Part shown: in pieces, positions 8,939-14,654 of the stretch
Position numbering within the stretch: position 1 is the stretch's first letter
How the letters are laid out: every line of letters starts with the position of its first letter
Origin: Candidatus Sigynarchaeota archaeon
GTDB lineage: Archaea > Asgardarchaeota > Lokiarchaeia > Sigynarchaeales > Sigynarchaeaceae
Assembly (NCBI GenBank): GCA_030587525.1
Contig: JAUQYW010000741.1
Location: forward strand, 1-14,654
Direction of reading: 5' to 3'
DNA: 14,654 bases
Translations under genes and position numbers: made by a program
The notes under the pieces: model-generated
What the model was told of the DNA's origin: nothing
Databases searched by the model: none
The model's input: only the letters and a program-made list of their open reading frames with translations

Positions 8939-10063
8939 TCACGCGGAGGACAAGGACTTGATTTTATCGTCACATTCCTTGGTGATCTTGTCGACAATTT
9001 TCTGCCGCTCGTCTTTCTTTTTCCCGGACAATTCTGCATTCTTGAAATCCAGTTTCACGAGAATCTTCTTGTACAAGTTTGCATAGATGCCAATCCACTT
9101 GGCCGTCTTTTCTTCGGATTGGAACACGTCTCCAAGAACAGCGTTCAAGATTGCATCACCGGCGATGATTTTTCCCGAGTCGATCGAGGATTGCTTGCAG
9201 AGGTCCGCGATTCCCTCCATCGTGCTCTTCTTCAAGTCTGCTATGGGCGGCAACTCCGCCTTCTTGCCGATCTTGTTGTACAACCATTGCGATAATGCCA
9301 AGTTGGACGGCAATTCCTCGTGGTTGAAGATCACCCCGATGAGATGTAATTGCACCTTGCCCGTGCGCGTCGACACAGCGCCGGCATGACTTGTTTTAGA
9401 GATCACATAAACCATGTATGCGATGTCTTCCTTGGTCGGGTCTTGCAGCGTGATGATCGAAGGGAACACGGTCTCGGGCAAGAAATATTCTTTCTCGCCG
9501 AGGGCGGTGCTCGCCTTAGGGATTCGCAGGTCGTCAGACTGGGCATTGAACGTGATGAATTGCGCGATGCCCTTGTCGAGCGGGCGTATCGTGAAGGAAC
9601 TGCTCGTCTTCACCCTTGATTTTCCCGCGAACGCCACGCCGTCCTCGTTTCCTTCCTCCCCGACGGCGAAGCCGAATAGCCCGTCATCCGGATCGACCTT
9701 GGATAATCGCTTGGTGCCTGCTAAGACACCATCTCCCAGGTCCACGACGGTCGGCGCATACGTGCGCAGCAGCGATTTCGACTTCCGACGAAGCGTGGCC
9801 GTCATCTTCCGCATGAACTGGACACCACGCGTGATTCTATCCTTGCCACCGATCACGTCCACCGTTTCCTTGGCTAGGATCGACGTACCATCCTGGGTAA
9901 AGATTGCATAATCCTGGAGTTCCTCGAGCACGACGAAGTGGATATACGTTTCGGTAGGCTGGTTCTTGTACGCATTTTCTTCGAGCTTGTTCGTGCAGAA
10001 CTTGTCGAGATCAAGCCCGTTCTTGCTACAAATGGTCTTCAATTCCTTGCTTTCGAGATTCAT
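8939..10063 (-). CDS. csc2: type I-D backbone subunit Csc2 (Cas7)
   Basis: The Cas7-family subunit that polymerises along the crRNA to form the backbone. It has 374 residues, near family size. Recognisable Csc2 segments are DGLFGFAVG (128-135), GKSRVKTSSSFTIRPLD (147-163), TFNAQSDD, YFLPETVFPSIITLQDPT (193-210), and STRTGKVQLHLIGVIFN (231-247) followed by SNLALSQWLYN. I do not see a CxxC pair before DGLFGF, where I remember one in some homologues. The lysine-rich C-terminal tail (last ~50 residues) looks helical. ATG 10063 overlaps the TGA of the upstream gene (ATGA) and has GAGGAG eight bases upstream, so translation is probably coupled. Confidence 0.95.
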   Translation of the reverse strand: MNLESKELKTICSKNGLDLDKFCTNKLEENAYKNQPTETYIHFVVLEELQDYAIFTQDGTSILAKETVDVIGGKDRITRGVQFMRKMTATLRRKSKSLLRTYAPTVVDLGDGVLAGTKRLSKVDPDDGLFGFAVGEEGNEDGVAFAGKSRVKTSSSFTIRPLDKGIAQFITFNAQSDDLRIPKASTALGEKEYFLPETVFPSIITLQDPTKEDIAYMVYVISKTSHAGAVSTRTGKVQLHLIGVIFNHEELPSNLALSQWLYNKIGKKAELPPIADLKKSTMEGIADLCKQSSIDSGKIIAGDAILNAVLGDVFQSEEKTAKWIGIYANLYKKILVKLDFKNAELSGKKKDERQKIVDKITKECDDKIKSLSSA

Positions 10064-10503
10064 TGCGCGTTCTCCTCTTTCGAAGCATTATTTTGCGAAG
10101 CCCAATATTCAACATTCAGGCGGACAACAGCACCCTTGAAAACGGGCAAGATGACGTCCTCCCTGAGGGTCCGCACGCGGGAATAACTCTTGTTCACCTT
10201 GGATTCCACGTACGTGACGAACCGATCCATCCAATTCACAAGTTTCTCTCTCGTGAAACCCTTGCAAAACCCGTAGGTCGGGTTTCCTTTCTGTTCTCTT
10301 GACATGGTATCGTTAAATGCCCCGATGCAAGCATCCACGATCGATGCATGGTCGGTGACACCCGATGCCGCAATGCTGGATACCGTGTCGCATAACAATC
10401 GAGGGAGCTTGACGATCATGGATTGCTTGTCGATCTTGTTCCCTATCACGTACACGATTTCCTGCAAAAAATCTTCCATTAATTTCGAGATTTCTTCAGT
10501 CAT
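10060..10503 (-). CDS. cas11d: candidate stand-alone Cas11d small subunit, 147 aa
   Basis: An all-helical looking protein with no catalytic or metal-binding pattern, placed between the regulator gene and csc2. Type I small subunits (Cas11) are helical bundles that line the belly of the complex. In the I-D systems I know of, Cas11d comes from an internal start in cas10d. Read against what I remember of the Cas10d C-terminal region, the order agrees: a helix near 30-45 (IVKLPRLLCDTV), an acidic-start helix DHASIVDACIGAFNDTM (51-67), a GFTREKLVNWMDRFV helix (82-96), then a basic segment ending with helix residues 105-132. Cas10d here stops just before that region. Start ATG 10503 has GAGGAG ten bases upstream. 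The assignment is inference; the alternative is an unrelated accessory protein. Confidence 0.65.
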   Translation of the reverse strand: MTEEISKLMEDFLQEIVYVIGNKIDKQSMIVKLPRLLCDTVSSIAASGVTDHASIVDACIGAFNDTMSREQKGNPTYGFCKGFTREKLVNWMDRFVTYVESKVNKSYSRVRTLREDVILPVFKGAVVRLNVEYWASQNNASKEENAQ

Positions 10504-10527
10504 ATAATTTCAACTCCTCGATGCCAG

Positions 10528-11175
10528 TCATTCTTTCGAATAAATGTTCCCGGGAAATGCCGGTACTACCCGTTCGGTTCCTTTTTCGATCCTCGCAATA
10601 CCCAAGTCTTGCAACGCATTCGCGATGTTCCACGTGTTTGACCTGCTGGTCGAGAGTACCGCCGCCATCTCGCTAATCGTCTTGCCATTACCGAGGCTTT
10701 CCATGAACTCGCGCTGGCGATCGGTCAAGCACGGCATGCGGGGATACTGGATGATATCCTCATGGCTCTTGGTGGAATGCTCGACCCGCCGCACGTACAA
10801 GATCACCAAGTCTTCGATCTTGGAAAGCAAGCTCGCGTACAACAAGGCATCCGACACGCATTTATCACCACCGGTAATATCGCACACGATGCGGTACCCC
10901 GGATAGGAGTCAAGTAATCGATTGAACTTCCGGACGTTCCCGTAAAAGTCGTAAAGATCGACTTCCATCTCCTCAACTTCAAGTAGTTGCCGCACGCGGG
11001 CAACATTCCGAGCGATAGATAGTTTCATTTGTTCGTCGTCGATCGACGCGACAGGTGTATGGATGGCAATCACCTTTTCGCCACCGAATACTTGAATGAC
11101 CTTGCGAATGGCATAATCCCCGGTCGCGATCGATGACACGATCAGTGTTTTTTTCAGCTGCATTGCATCACGCAT
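10528..11175 (-). CDS. csa3: Csa3-family CARF/winged-helix regulator
   Basis: A 215-residue protein with a CARF (Rossmann-like) domain and a C-terminal winged helix. The CARF part has a first strand TLIVSSIATGD (10-20) and the conserved DITGGDKCVSDALL motif (99-112), which in this family contributes to nucleotide binding. The DNA-binding part (about 150-205) contains LTDRQREFMESL, a recognition-helix segment TSRSNTWNIANALQDLGI and a short wing. There is no HEPN or nuclease domain, so it is a regulator and not a Csx1-type RNase. It is first in the effector operon, 24 bases before the small-subunit gene, and faces the divergent cas6 operon, so it could control both. Start ATG 11175 has no obvious Shine-Dalgarno; ATG 11163 is also possible. 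Its ligand is unknown. Confidence 0.9.
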   Translation of the reverse strand: MRDAMQLKKTLIVSSIATGDYAIRKVIQVFGGEKVIAIHTPVASIDDEQMKLSIARNVARVRQLLEVEEMEVDLYDFYGNVRKFNRLLDSYPGYRIVCDITGGDKCVSDALLYASLLSKIEDLVILYVRRVEHSTKSHEDIIQYPRMPCLTDRQREFMESLGNGKTISEMAAVLSTSRSNTWNIANALQDLGIARIEKGTERVVPAFPGNIYSKE

Positions 11176-11189
11176 GAAGTGAGTTTCAA

Positions 11190-11210
11190 GTGCATTATGA
11201 TGTCATTCAC
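11190..11210. promoter_or_regulatory. imperfect dyad, candidate operator in the divergent promoter
   Basis: The half sites GTGCAT and ATTCAC are separated by nine bases (GTGNAT-N9-ATNCAC). They lie at the presumed start site of the regulator operon. A winged-helix dimer such as Csa3 could bind here; this rests only on symmetry and position. Confidence 0.3.
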
Positions 11211-11217
11211 ATTTAAG
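11211..11217 (-). promoter_or_regulatory. candidate TATA box of the effector operon
   Basis: Read on the minus strand this is CTTAAAT. A start site about 25 bases downstream would fall near 11187, leaving about 12 bases before ATG 11175. Confidence 0.4.
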
Positions 11218-11246
11218 CGTTTTGATCACGAAATTAATGGCAATCA

Positions 11247-11254
11247 TTAAATAT
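11247..11254 (+). promoter_or_regulatory. candidate TATA box of the adaptation operon
   Basis: TTAAATAT is centred at about 11250. The archaeal spacing of roughly 25 bases puts the transcript start at about 11274-11277, next to ATG 11274, so the first mRNA may be leaderless. Confidence 0.45.
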
Positions 11255-11273
11255 CGGACTCATCATATTGTAC

Positions 11274-12140
11274 ATGATCGGCATGGTACCAGATCACGCT
11301 CCCGCCACGGCCATGAATCAAGGTCGCTCGATCACGGGATACCGCTTGCACGTTCGCTGCAAGTCCATATCGAGCGGCATTTATCGCCCGGACAATCACA
11401 GCGACGTGCATGGTATGATCTTATCATTTATGAAGGCTCATGATGAGGGCATCTCCGCCAAGATGCACGAGCATGGCACGCGTAAACCATGGTCTTTTTC
11501 AAGGATTTTCTTCGACATTGCAACGCCCGTCCCGGAGTCTCGCTGGTTCCATGTGCGGGAAGGTATCGGCGGGCAGTTTTTCATCAACACCACGAGCGAA
11601 GATGTGTACACGGCACTAGTCTCAGGTCTTTCGCGCCATATACAAAGCCGGTTGAACGACATTGCGCTGGAACTCATGGACATCGATTGCGAAACGACTG
11701 ATCTCGCCACGGTAACCCCGGTGCCGGCCATAACCATGGTGTTCCACACCCCGACCTTCTTCAGGGAGTATGCTGACGCGCAGATCACGACGGAATTTGA
11801 CCTTGGCAAGCTGATCCGCTTTCAATGCCTTGCCCTCACCAGAGCCGAGATGGCATTCATCGATCCAGACCGTTTATTAAAAAATGTCACCGTGGGATCG
11901 AAATTGCTAAAACCGGCAACCGGCATGCTCCACGAGAAAGACAAAAACATCGTGTGGCCAGGCTTCGTCGGCGAGATCGAGCTGTGTTGCACCGCTACCG
12001 ATCCAGCAATCATCAAGGATTTCGTAACGATGGCGATCGGGAGCCAATTCATCGGGGTCGGTTCACGGACCAGCATCGGATTTGGCCACGTGACCGTGAA
12101 ATCGCTTAATGAAAAAACGAGGGCGAGCAATTATGTTTGA
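11274..12140 (+). CDS. cas6: Cas6 pre-crRNA endoribonuclease
   Basis: Cas6 cuts the repeat RNA to release crRNAs with an 8-base 5' handle. The protein (288 residues from ATG 11274) shows a first RAMP strand ITGYRLHVRCKS, an AKMHEHGTRKPWSFSRIFF segment with a histidine that may be catalytic, and the glycine-rich C-terminal loop GVGSRTSIGFGHVTVK, which is the family hallmark. Start choice: TTG 11268, ATG 11274, ATG 11283 and ATG 11313 are all in frame. The family-like sequence begins soon after 11313, but the TATA-like box at 11247 favours a leaderless start at 11274. The stop overlaps the cas2 start by eight bases. It is the only Cas6 in the window, so it must serve both arrays, whose repeats are identical. 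Confidence 0.92.
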   Translation: MIGMVPDHAPATAMNQGRSITGYRLHVRCKSISSGIYRPDNHSDVHGMILSFMKAHDEGISAKMHEHGTRKPWSFSRIFFDIATPVPESRWFHVREGIGGQFFINTTSEDVYTALVSGLSRHIQSRLNDIALELMDIDCETTDLATVTPVPAITMVFHTPTFFREYADAQITTEFDLGKLIRFQCLALTRAEMAFIDPDRLLKNVTVGSKLLKPATGMLHEKDKNIVWPGFVGEIELCCTATDPAIIKDFVTMAIGSQFIGVGSRTSIGFGHVTVKSLNEKTRASNYV

Positions 12141-12408
12141 TTACTACCTCGTCGCTTATGATATCGCCGATCCAAGGCGATTAAACAAGCTCGCCAAATT
12201 TTTGGAAGGATACCTTCGCCGCTTACAGAAATCTGTCTTTCAAGGAGAACTCACCGCATCTCAAATAACCAAAGTGCGCGATGGCATCAAGGAAATCATC
12301 AACAAGAATGAAGATTCGGTGATAATTTATCCATTATCAAAACAAAACCTGGCTGCTGTCGAAAATTTTGGTGTAGAAAATTGGATCGATGATTTCACTA
12401 TTGGTTGA
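12133..12408 (+). CDS. cas2: Cas2 adaptation protein
   Basis: A small ferredoxin-fold protein of 91 residues that forms the dimeric core of the Cas1-Cas2 integrase. The N-terminal strand FDYYLVAYDIAD carries the family aspartate (D10), followed by RRLNKLAKFLEGYLRRLQKSVFQGELT, the typical helix and second strand. The C-terminal part SVIIYPL also fits. The frame is open back to ATG 12109, but ATG 12133 matches the family N-terminus and lies after a GAGGGCGAG purine stretch. It overlaps the end of cas6 and is followed four bases later by cas1. The order cas6-cas2-cas1-cas4 is the reverse of the cas4-cas1-cas2 order common in type I-D. Confidence 0.94.
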   Translation: MFDYYLVAYDIADPRRLNKLAKFLEGYLRRLQKSVFQGELTASQITKVRDGIKEIINKNEDSVIIYPLSKQNLAAVENFGVENWIDDFTIG

Positions 12409-12412
12409 TGCT

Positions 12413-13006
12413 ATGAAAGAGACTCTGTACATAACGAGCAATAATACGGAATTGCAGAAGGACCATGATTCCATCATCTGCAAATATCCTGATCCGGATA
12501 ATCCGGGGGAACAATTGAAAAAAAACATACCAGTCCATCGATTATCGAGCATCGAGATGTACGGAAACGTCTCGATCACAATGCCCGTGTTGCAGCTCTG
12601 TTCGGAACTCGGCATACCTTGTTTTTTTAACACGTATAATGGGAATCCGATCGGAATGTTCGTGCCAGTTTCCGGGTCCAATCCCATTACACGGTTGAAT
12701 CAATATGCAGGAATCAATGACAAGGAGCGTCGCCTATTAATCGCGAAAACGATCGTGTACAAAGCTATCCAGGAACGGATTTCGGTGGTAAAGAAACACG
12801 GGAAAGGAGAATATCTTCAAGACGTGCTCCACAATCTGGAACAACAACAATCCGCCCTGCTCGGGTCACATGATATAAATGAAGTTAGAGGACACGAGGG
12901 TACCGCCATGCGAGTGTTTTTTGACGTTTTTGGCCGATTATTGAATAATCTTCCGTTTCACAATCGGTCACGGAATCCGCCCGAGGTGAGGGAAATGCTT
13001 TGCTGA
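12413..13006 (+). CDS. cas1: Cas1 integrase, N-terminal part (frame broken near residue 194)
   Basis: Cas1 is the metal-dependent integrase that inserts new spacers at the leader end. This fragment (197 residues) holds the N-terminal beta domain (KETLYITSN; IPVHRLSSIEMYGNVSIT; LCSELGIPCFFN) and the first part of the catalytic helical domain, including E162 in RGHEGTAMRVFFDVF, the first catalytic residue. After FHNRSRNPPEV the frame goes REMLC and stops at TGA 13004-13006, but the expected continuation NALLSFG is present in the -1 frame from 12994. One missing base, for example a fourth A in the run 12993-12995, explains the break. As it stands this piece lacks the catalytic His and Asp. Either it is a sequence error, a real mutation, or a two-piece Cas1. 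Start ATG 12413 follows the cas2 stop by four bases. Confidence 0.9.
   Translation: MKETLYITSNNTELQKDHDSIICKYPDPDNPGEQLKKNIPVHRLSSIEMYGNVSITMPVLQLCSELGIPCFFNTYNGNPIGMFVPVSGSNPITRLNQYAGINDKERRLLIAKTIVYKAIQERISVVKKHGKGEYLQDVLHNLEQQQSALLGSHDINEVRGHEGTAMRVFFDVFGRLLNNLPFHNRSRNPPEVREMLC
12983..13006 (+). other. cas1: cas1 frameshift site
   Basis: The two cas1 frames overlap here. One base is missing relative to an intact gene, most simply in the A-run at 12993-12995; with it the reading becomes PP-E-V-R-E-N-A-L-L-S-F-G. No canonical X-XXY-YYZ slippery heptamer is in the right frame, so programmed frameshifting is unlikely. Confidence 0.85.
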
Positions 13007-13425
13007 GTTTTGGCAATGCATTGCTTTATAATGCGGTCAATGCTGAAGTATACAAAACATCTCTCGATCCATGCGCAGGTTTCTTGCACGATCCTGCCGG
13101 GGCGAGAAATTCACTTGCGCTTGATATTGCAGAGATGTTCCGACCTTTCATTATCGATGATCTCATTCTCGTGACGGATCATCAGCGAATAATGAACCAG
13201 GGGCATTTTGATAAGGATGAATTCAAGTGTTATTTAAATCGCGAAGGAAAAATCAAATGGATCGGCGAAATCAAAAAACGAATGGAACATCTAGTCGATT
13301 ATTCCCCCCTCCAGCGCCCAGTATCCGCGCGCGAGCAGATAAAATTGCAATGTTACAAGTTAATCCAATATCTTGACGGCGAAGAGCACGAATACGAACC
13401 TATCGATTTTCAAAATTGGGGTTGA
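13000..13425 (+). CDS. cas1: Cas1 integrase, C-terminal part
   Basis: This continues Cas1 in another frame. It starts in the conserved NALLSFGNALLYN segment (the frame is open from 12994; TTG 13000 is its first possible start codon) and carries the remaining catalytic residues: the histidine of AGFLHDP (about 226 in the restored protein) and the aspartate of SLALDIAEMFRP (about 238). The rest is the usual helical C-terminus. Restored, Cas1 would have about 337 residues, normal for the family. GAGGTGA at 12983-12989 is a strong Shine-Dalgarno-like string ten bases before TTG 13000, so separate initiation is conceivable. The stop is followed by cas4 after four bases. Confidence 0.88.
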   Translation: MLSFGNALLYNAVNAEVYKTSLDPCAGFLHDPAGARNSLALDIAEMFRPFIIDDLILVTDHQRIMNQGHFDKDEFKCYLNREGKIKWIGEIKKRMEHLVDYSPLQRPVSAREQIKLQCYKLIQYLDGEEHEYEPIDFQNWG

Positions 13426-13429
13426 GACA

Positions 13430-14002
13430 ATGAGCATCGATACATCTCGATATGTCAATCCGTTCTCCGTGAACACGTTCTCATATTGCCCAAGGCGCTG
13501 GTACATCCAAGACGTGTTCAAGTTTTTCTCTCATAACGAACATACTCTCATTGGGCGACATGTTCACGAACGTCGGGAGGAAATTAATATTCAAAAGCGA
13601 TCGGAGGTATATCTTGTATCACACAAGTGGCATCTCAAAGGAAAATGCGATTATATCGAGACGGAAGATAAAAATTTTATTCCAGTTGAAGTAAAGAAGT
13701 CACGCGATAAATTCGGGGTTCCTATTCACAATGATATTATGCAATTAGTATGTTACGCATTGATGATCGAAGATGTATACAACGTTCCCGTGACGACGGG
13801 ATTCTTGATTTACGCCGGTTCAAGAAAGAAATACGAAATTTCTATCAAGCTTTACCACAAATCACAGCTGAACCGCTTATTACGGAAAATGGACTTGATG
13901 AAAAATCTACCAGAGATTCCAAAAAGGCTAAACAACAAGAACCGGTGCTGGAATTGTTCGATCCATGAGAGATGCTTGTCAACACGTGAAGATCATCAAT
14001 GA
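13430..14002 (+). CDS. cas4: Cas4 RecB-like nuclease with 4Fe-4S cluster
   Basis: Cas4 trims prespacers and checks the PAM during spacer uptake together with Cas1-Cas2. The protein has 190 residues. The iron-sulfur cysteines are C20 (FSYCPRRWYI) and C173, C176 and C182 (RCWNCSIHERC). The RecB nuclease residues are H44 (GRHVHE), D74 (GKCDYIE), E87 and K89 (PVEVKKS) and Q105 with the following Y109 (QLVCYA). All expected residues are present, so it looks active. The frame is open back to 13373, but ATG 13430 fits the family N-terminus, with GGGG and GAG purines just upstream. It is last in the adaptation operon, and leader 2 starts at its stop codon. Confidence 0.95.
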   Translation: MSIDTSRYVNPFSVNTFSYCPRRWYIQDVFKFFSHNEHTLIGRHVHERREEINIQKRSEVYLVSHKWHLKGKCDYIETEDKNFIPVEVKKSRDKFGVPIHNDIMQLVCYALMIEDVYNVPVTTGFLIYAGSRKKYEISIKLYHKSQLNRLLRKMDLMKNLPEIPKRLNNKNRCWNCSIHERCLSTREDHQ

Positions 14003-14123
14003 AACACGGAAAAACTTTAAAAAGGTGATGGACGGAGTTAAGAATACCTTGGCTTAGCGAGGGTTTCCGGCACCGAGAACGGGAAACAAGCCAACAACGC
14101 AGCAGAATGGAGAAATGACTACC
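14003..14123 (+). promoter_or_regulatory. leader of CRISPR array 2
   Basis: This is the stretch between the cas4 stop and the first repeat. Two TATA-like strings are seen: CTTTAAAAAGG at 14015-14025, only in this leader, and GGAGTTAAGAATA at 14034-14046, conserved in leader 1. The 100 bases next to the array match leader 1 in about 86 positions, including the last bases before the repeat, where Cas1-Cas2 docks. Confidence 0.87.
14049..14094. repeat. two-tier inverted repeat in leader 2
   Basis: The outer arms TTGGCTT (14049-14055) and AAGCCAA (14088-14094) pair perfectly. The inner arms GTTTCCGG (14063-14070) and CGGGAAAC (14080-14087) pair except for one G-G mismatch, around a 9-base loop. 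Seven unpaired bases, AGCGAGG, lie on one side. Confidence 0.85.
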
Positions 14124-14654
14124 CTTCAATTTCAACCAAGATAGGATTAAAACGATGTGGAAGAGTTCGTTATCCTCGTCCTTGAGCTGGCTTCAATTTC
14201 AACCAAGATAGGATTAAAACTTCAAGACAGGCGTGATCTATGCGCTTAATAAAATCTTCAATTTCAACCAAGATAGGATTAAAACATGAAACCATGAAAA
14301 TCAAGCTCAAGGAAAGTGGCGAGCTTCAATTTCAACCAAGATAGGATTAAAACAATGATGCCATCTCGGCCGTGATCTGCACAAATGGCTTCAATTTCAA
14401 CCAAGATAGGATTAAAACGATATCGATTTCGATGTGTTCCAGATCGATAGCGACTTGCTTCAATTTCAACCAAGATAGGATTAAAACCGAAAACTCTGGG
14501 AGGCAGGATATCGATGAATGCAACTTCAATTTCAACCAAGATAGGATTAAAACCCAACAACGCCGGGAGAAACCAGAAAACCGGAATGTCTTCAATTTCA
14601 ACCAAGATAGGATTAAAACTCTGTATTCATTATCAATCAATAGTACTGCTATCC
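14124..14654 (+). CRISPR. CRISPR array 2: at least 8 repeats and 7 spacers, may run past the window
   Basis: The repeat is identical to that of array 1, here on the plus strand (begins CTTCAATTTCAACC, ends GGATTAAAAC). Copies start at 14124, 14191, 14256, 14324, 14389, 14458, 14524 and 14590, each 30 bases and all perfect. Spacers are 35-39 bases. The last 35 bases of the window (14620-14654) could be an eighth spacer or the trailer. I saw no spacer shared with array 1. The leader lies on the left, so the spacer at 14154-14190 is the newest. Confidence 0.96.

Noticed and set aside
5512..11175. Reading the effector as type III because of a Cas10-like subunit and a CARF protein
   Set aside because: Csc1 and Csc2 signatures, a separate Cas3' helicase and the missing GGDD motif fix it as type I-D.
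12989..13002. Programmed -1 frameshifting in cas1
   Set aside because: The codons AGG-GAA-ATG do not form a slippery heptamer in the needed frame, and I see no obvious downstream stem; an indel is simpler.
14279..14640. Two long minus-strand ORFs in array 2
   Set aside because: Again repeat translation every ~22 residues; artefacts of the CRISPR array.
1..14654. Insertion sequences, transposases or tRNA genes
   Set aside because: No transposase motifs, terminal inverted repeats with target duplications, or tRNA hallmarks were seen; the only long inverted repeat pair is the two CRISPR leaders with their arrays.

Overview
The window looks archaeal. It carries a complete type I-D CRISPR-Cas locus in two divergent operons, and each operon runs into its own CRISPR array. 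The archaeal signs are a Csa3-type CARF/winged-helix regulator, TATA-like boxes upstream of operons, and the Csc1/Csc2/Cas10d effector set, which is found mainly in archaea and cyanobacteria. On the left flank, WD40, leucine-rich-repeat and small winged-helix-like proteins sit together, which recalls Asgard-group archaea. That assignment is a guess from family flavour, not a result.

Layout. 1-366: the end of a WD40 beta-propeller gene. 575-805: a small winged-helix-like protein. 857-1999: a coiled-coil plus LRR protein whose last ~38 codons lie inside CRISPR array 1. 1883-2916: array 1, 16 repeats and 15 spacers, read on the minus strand. 2917-3048: its leader. 3049-11175 (minus strand, transcribed right to left): csa3-like regulator, a 147-residue protein that I interpret as a stand-alone Cas11d small subunit, csc2 (Cas7), csc1 (Cas5), cas10d with an HD nuclease domain, and the cas3' helicase. 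11176-11273: divergent promoter region. 11274-14002 (plus strand): cas6, cas2, cas1 (split by an apparent 1-base frameshift) and cas4. 14003-14123: second leader. 14124 to at least 14619: array 2, 8 repeats and 7 spacers, possibly continuing beyond the window.

How it works together (family knowledge). Cas1, Cas2 and Cas4 take up spacers at the leader ends. Cas6 cuts the array transcripts. Csc2, Csc1, Cas10d and the small subunit form the crRNA-guided surveillance complex. The Cas3' helicase unwinds target DNA, with nuclease activity supplied by the HD domain of Cas10d. The CARF regulator at the head of the effector operon probably links transcription to a nucleotide signal or to its own feedback.

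Main points of interest: the small subunit appears to be a separate gene at the front of the operon, while Cas10d ends where the Cas11d part would normally begin; the two leaders are inverted copies, 86 of 100 positions identical by my count, and share a two-tier inverted repeat; the two operons have a mirror layout, each ending in leader plus array; cas1 is split next to a strong internal Shine-Dalgarno-like sequence; and the LRR reading frame runs into the degenerate distal end of array 1.
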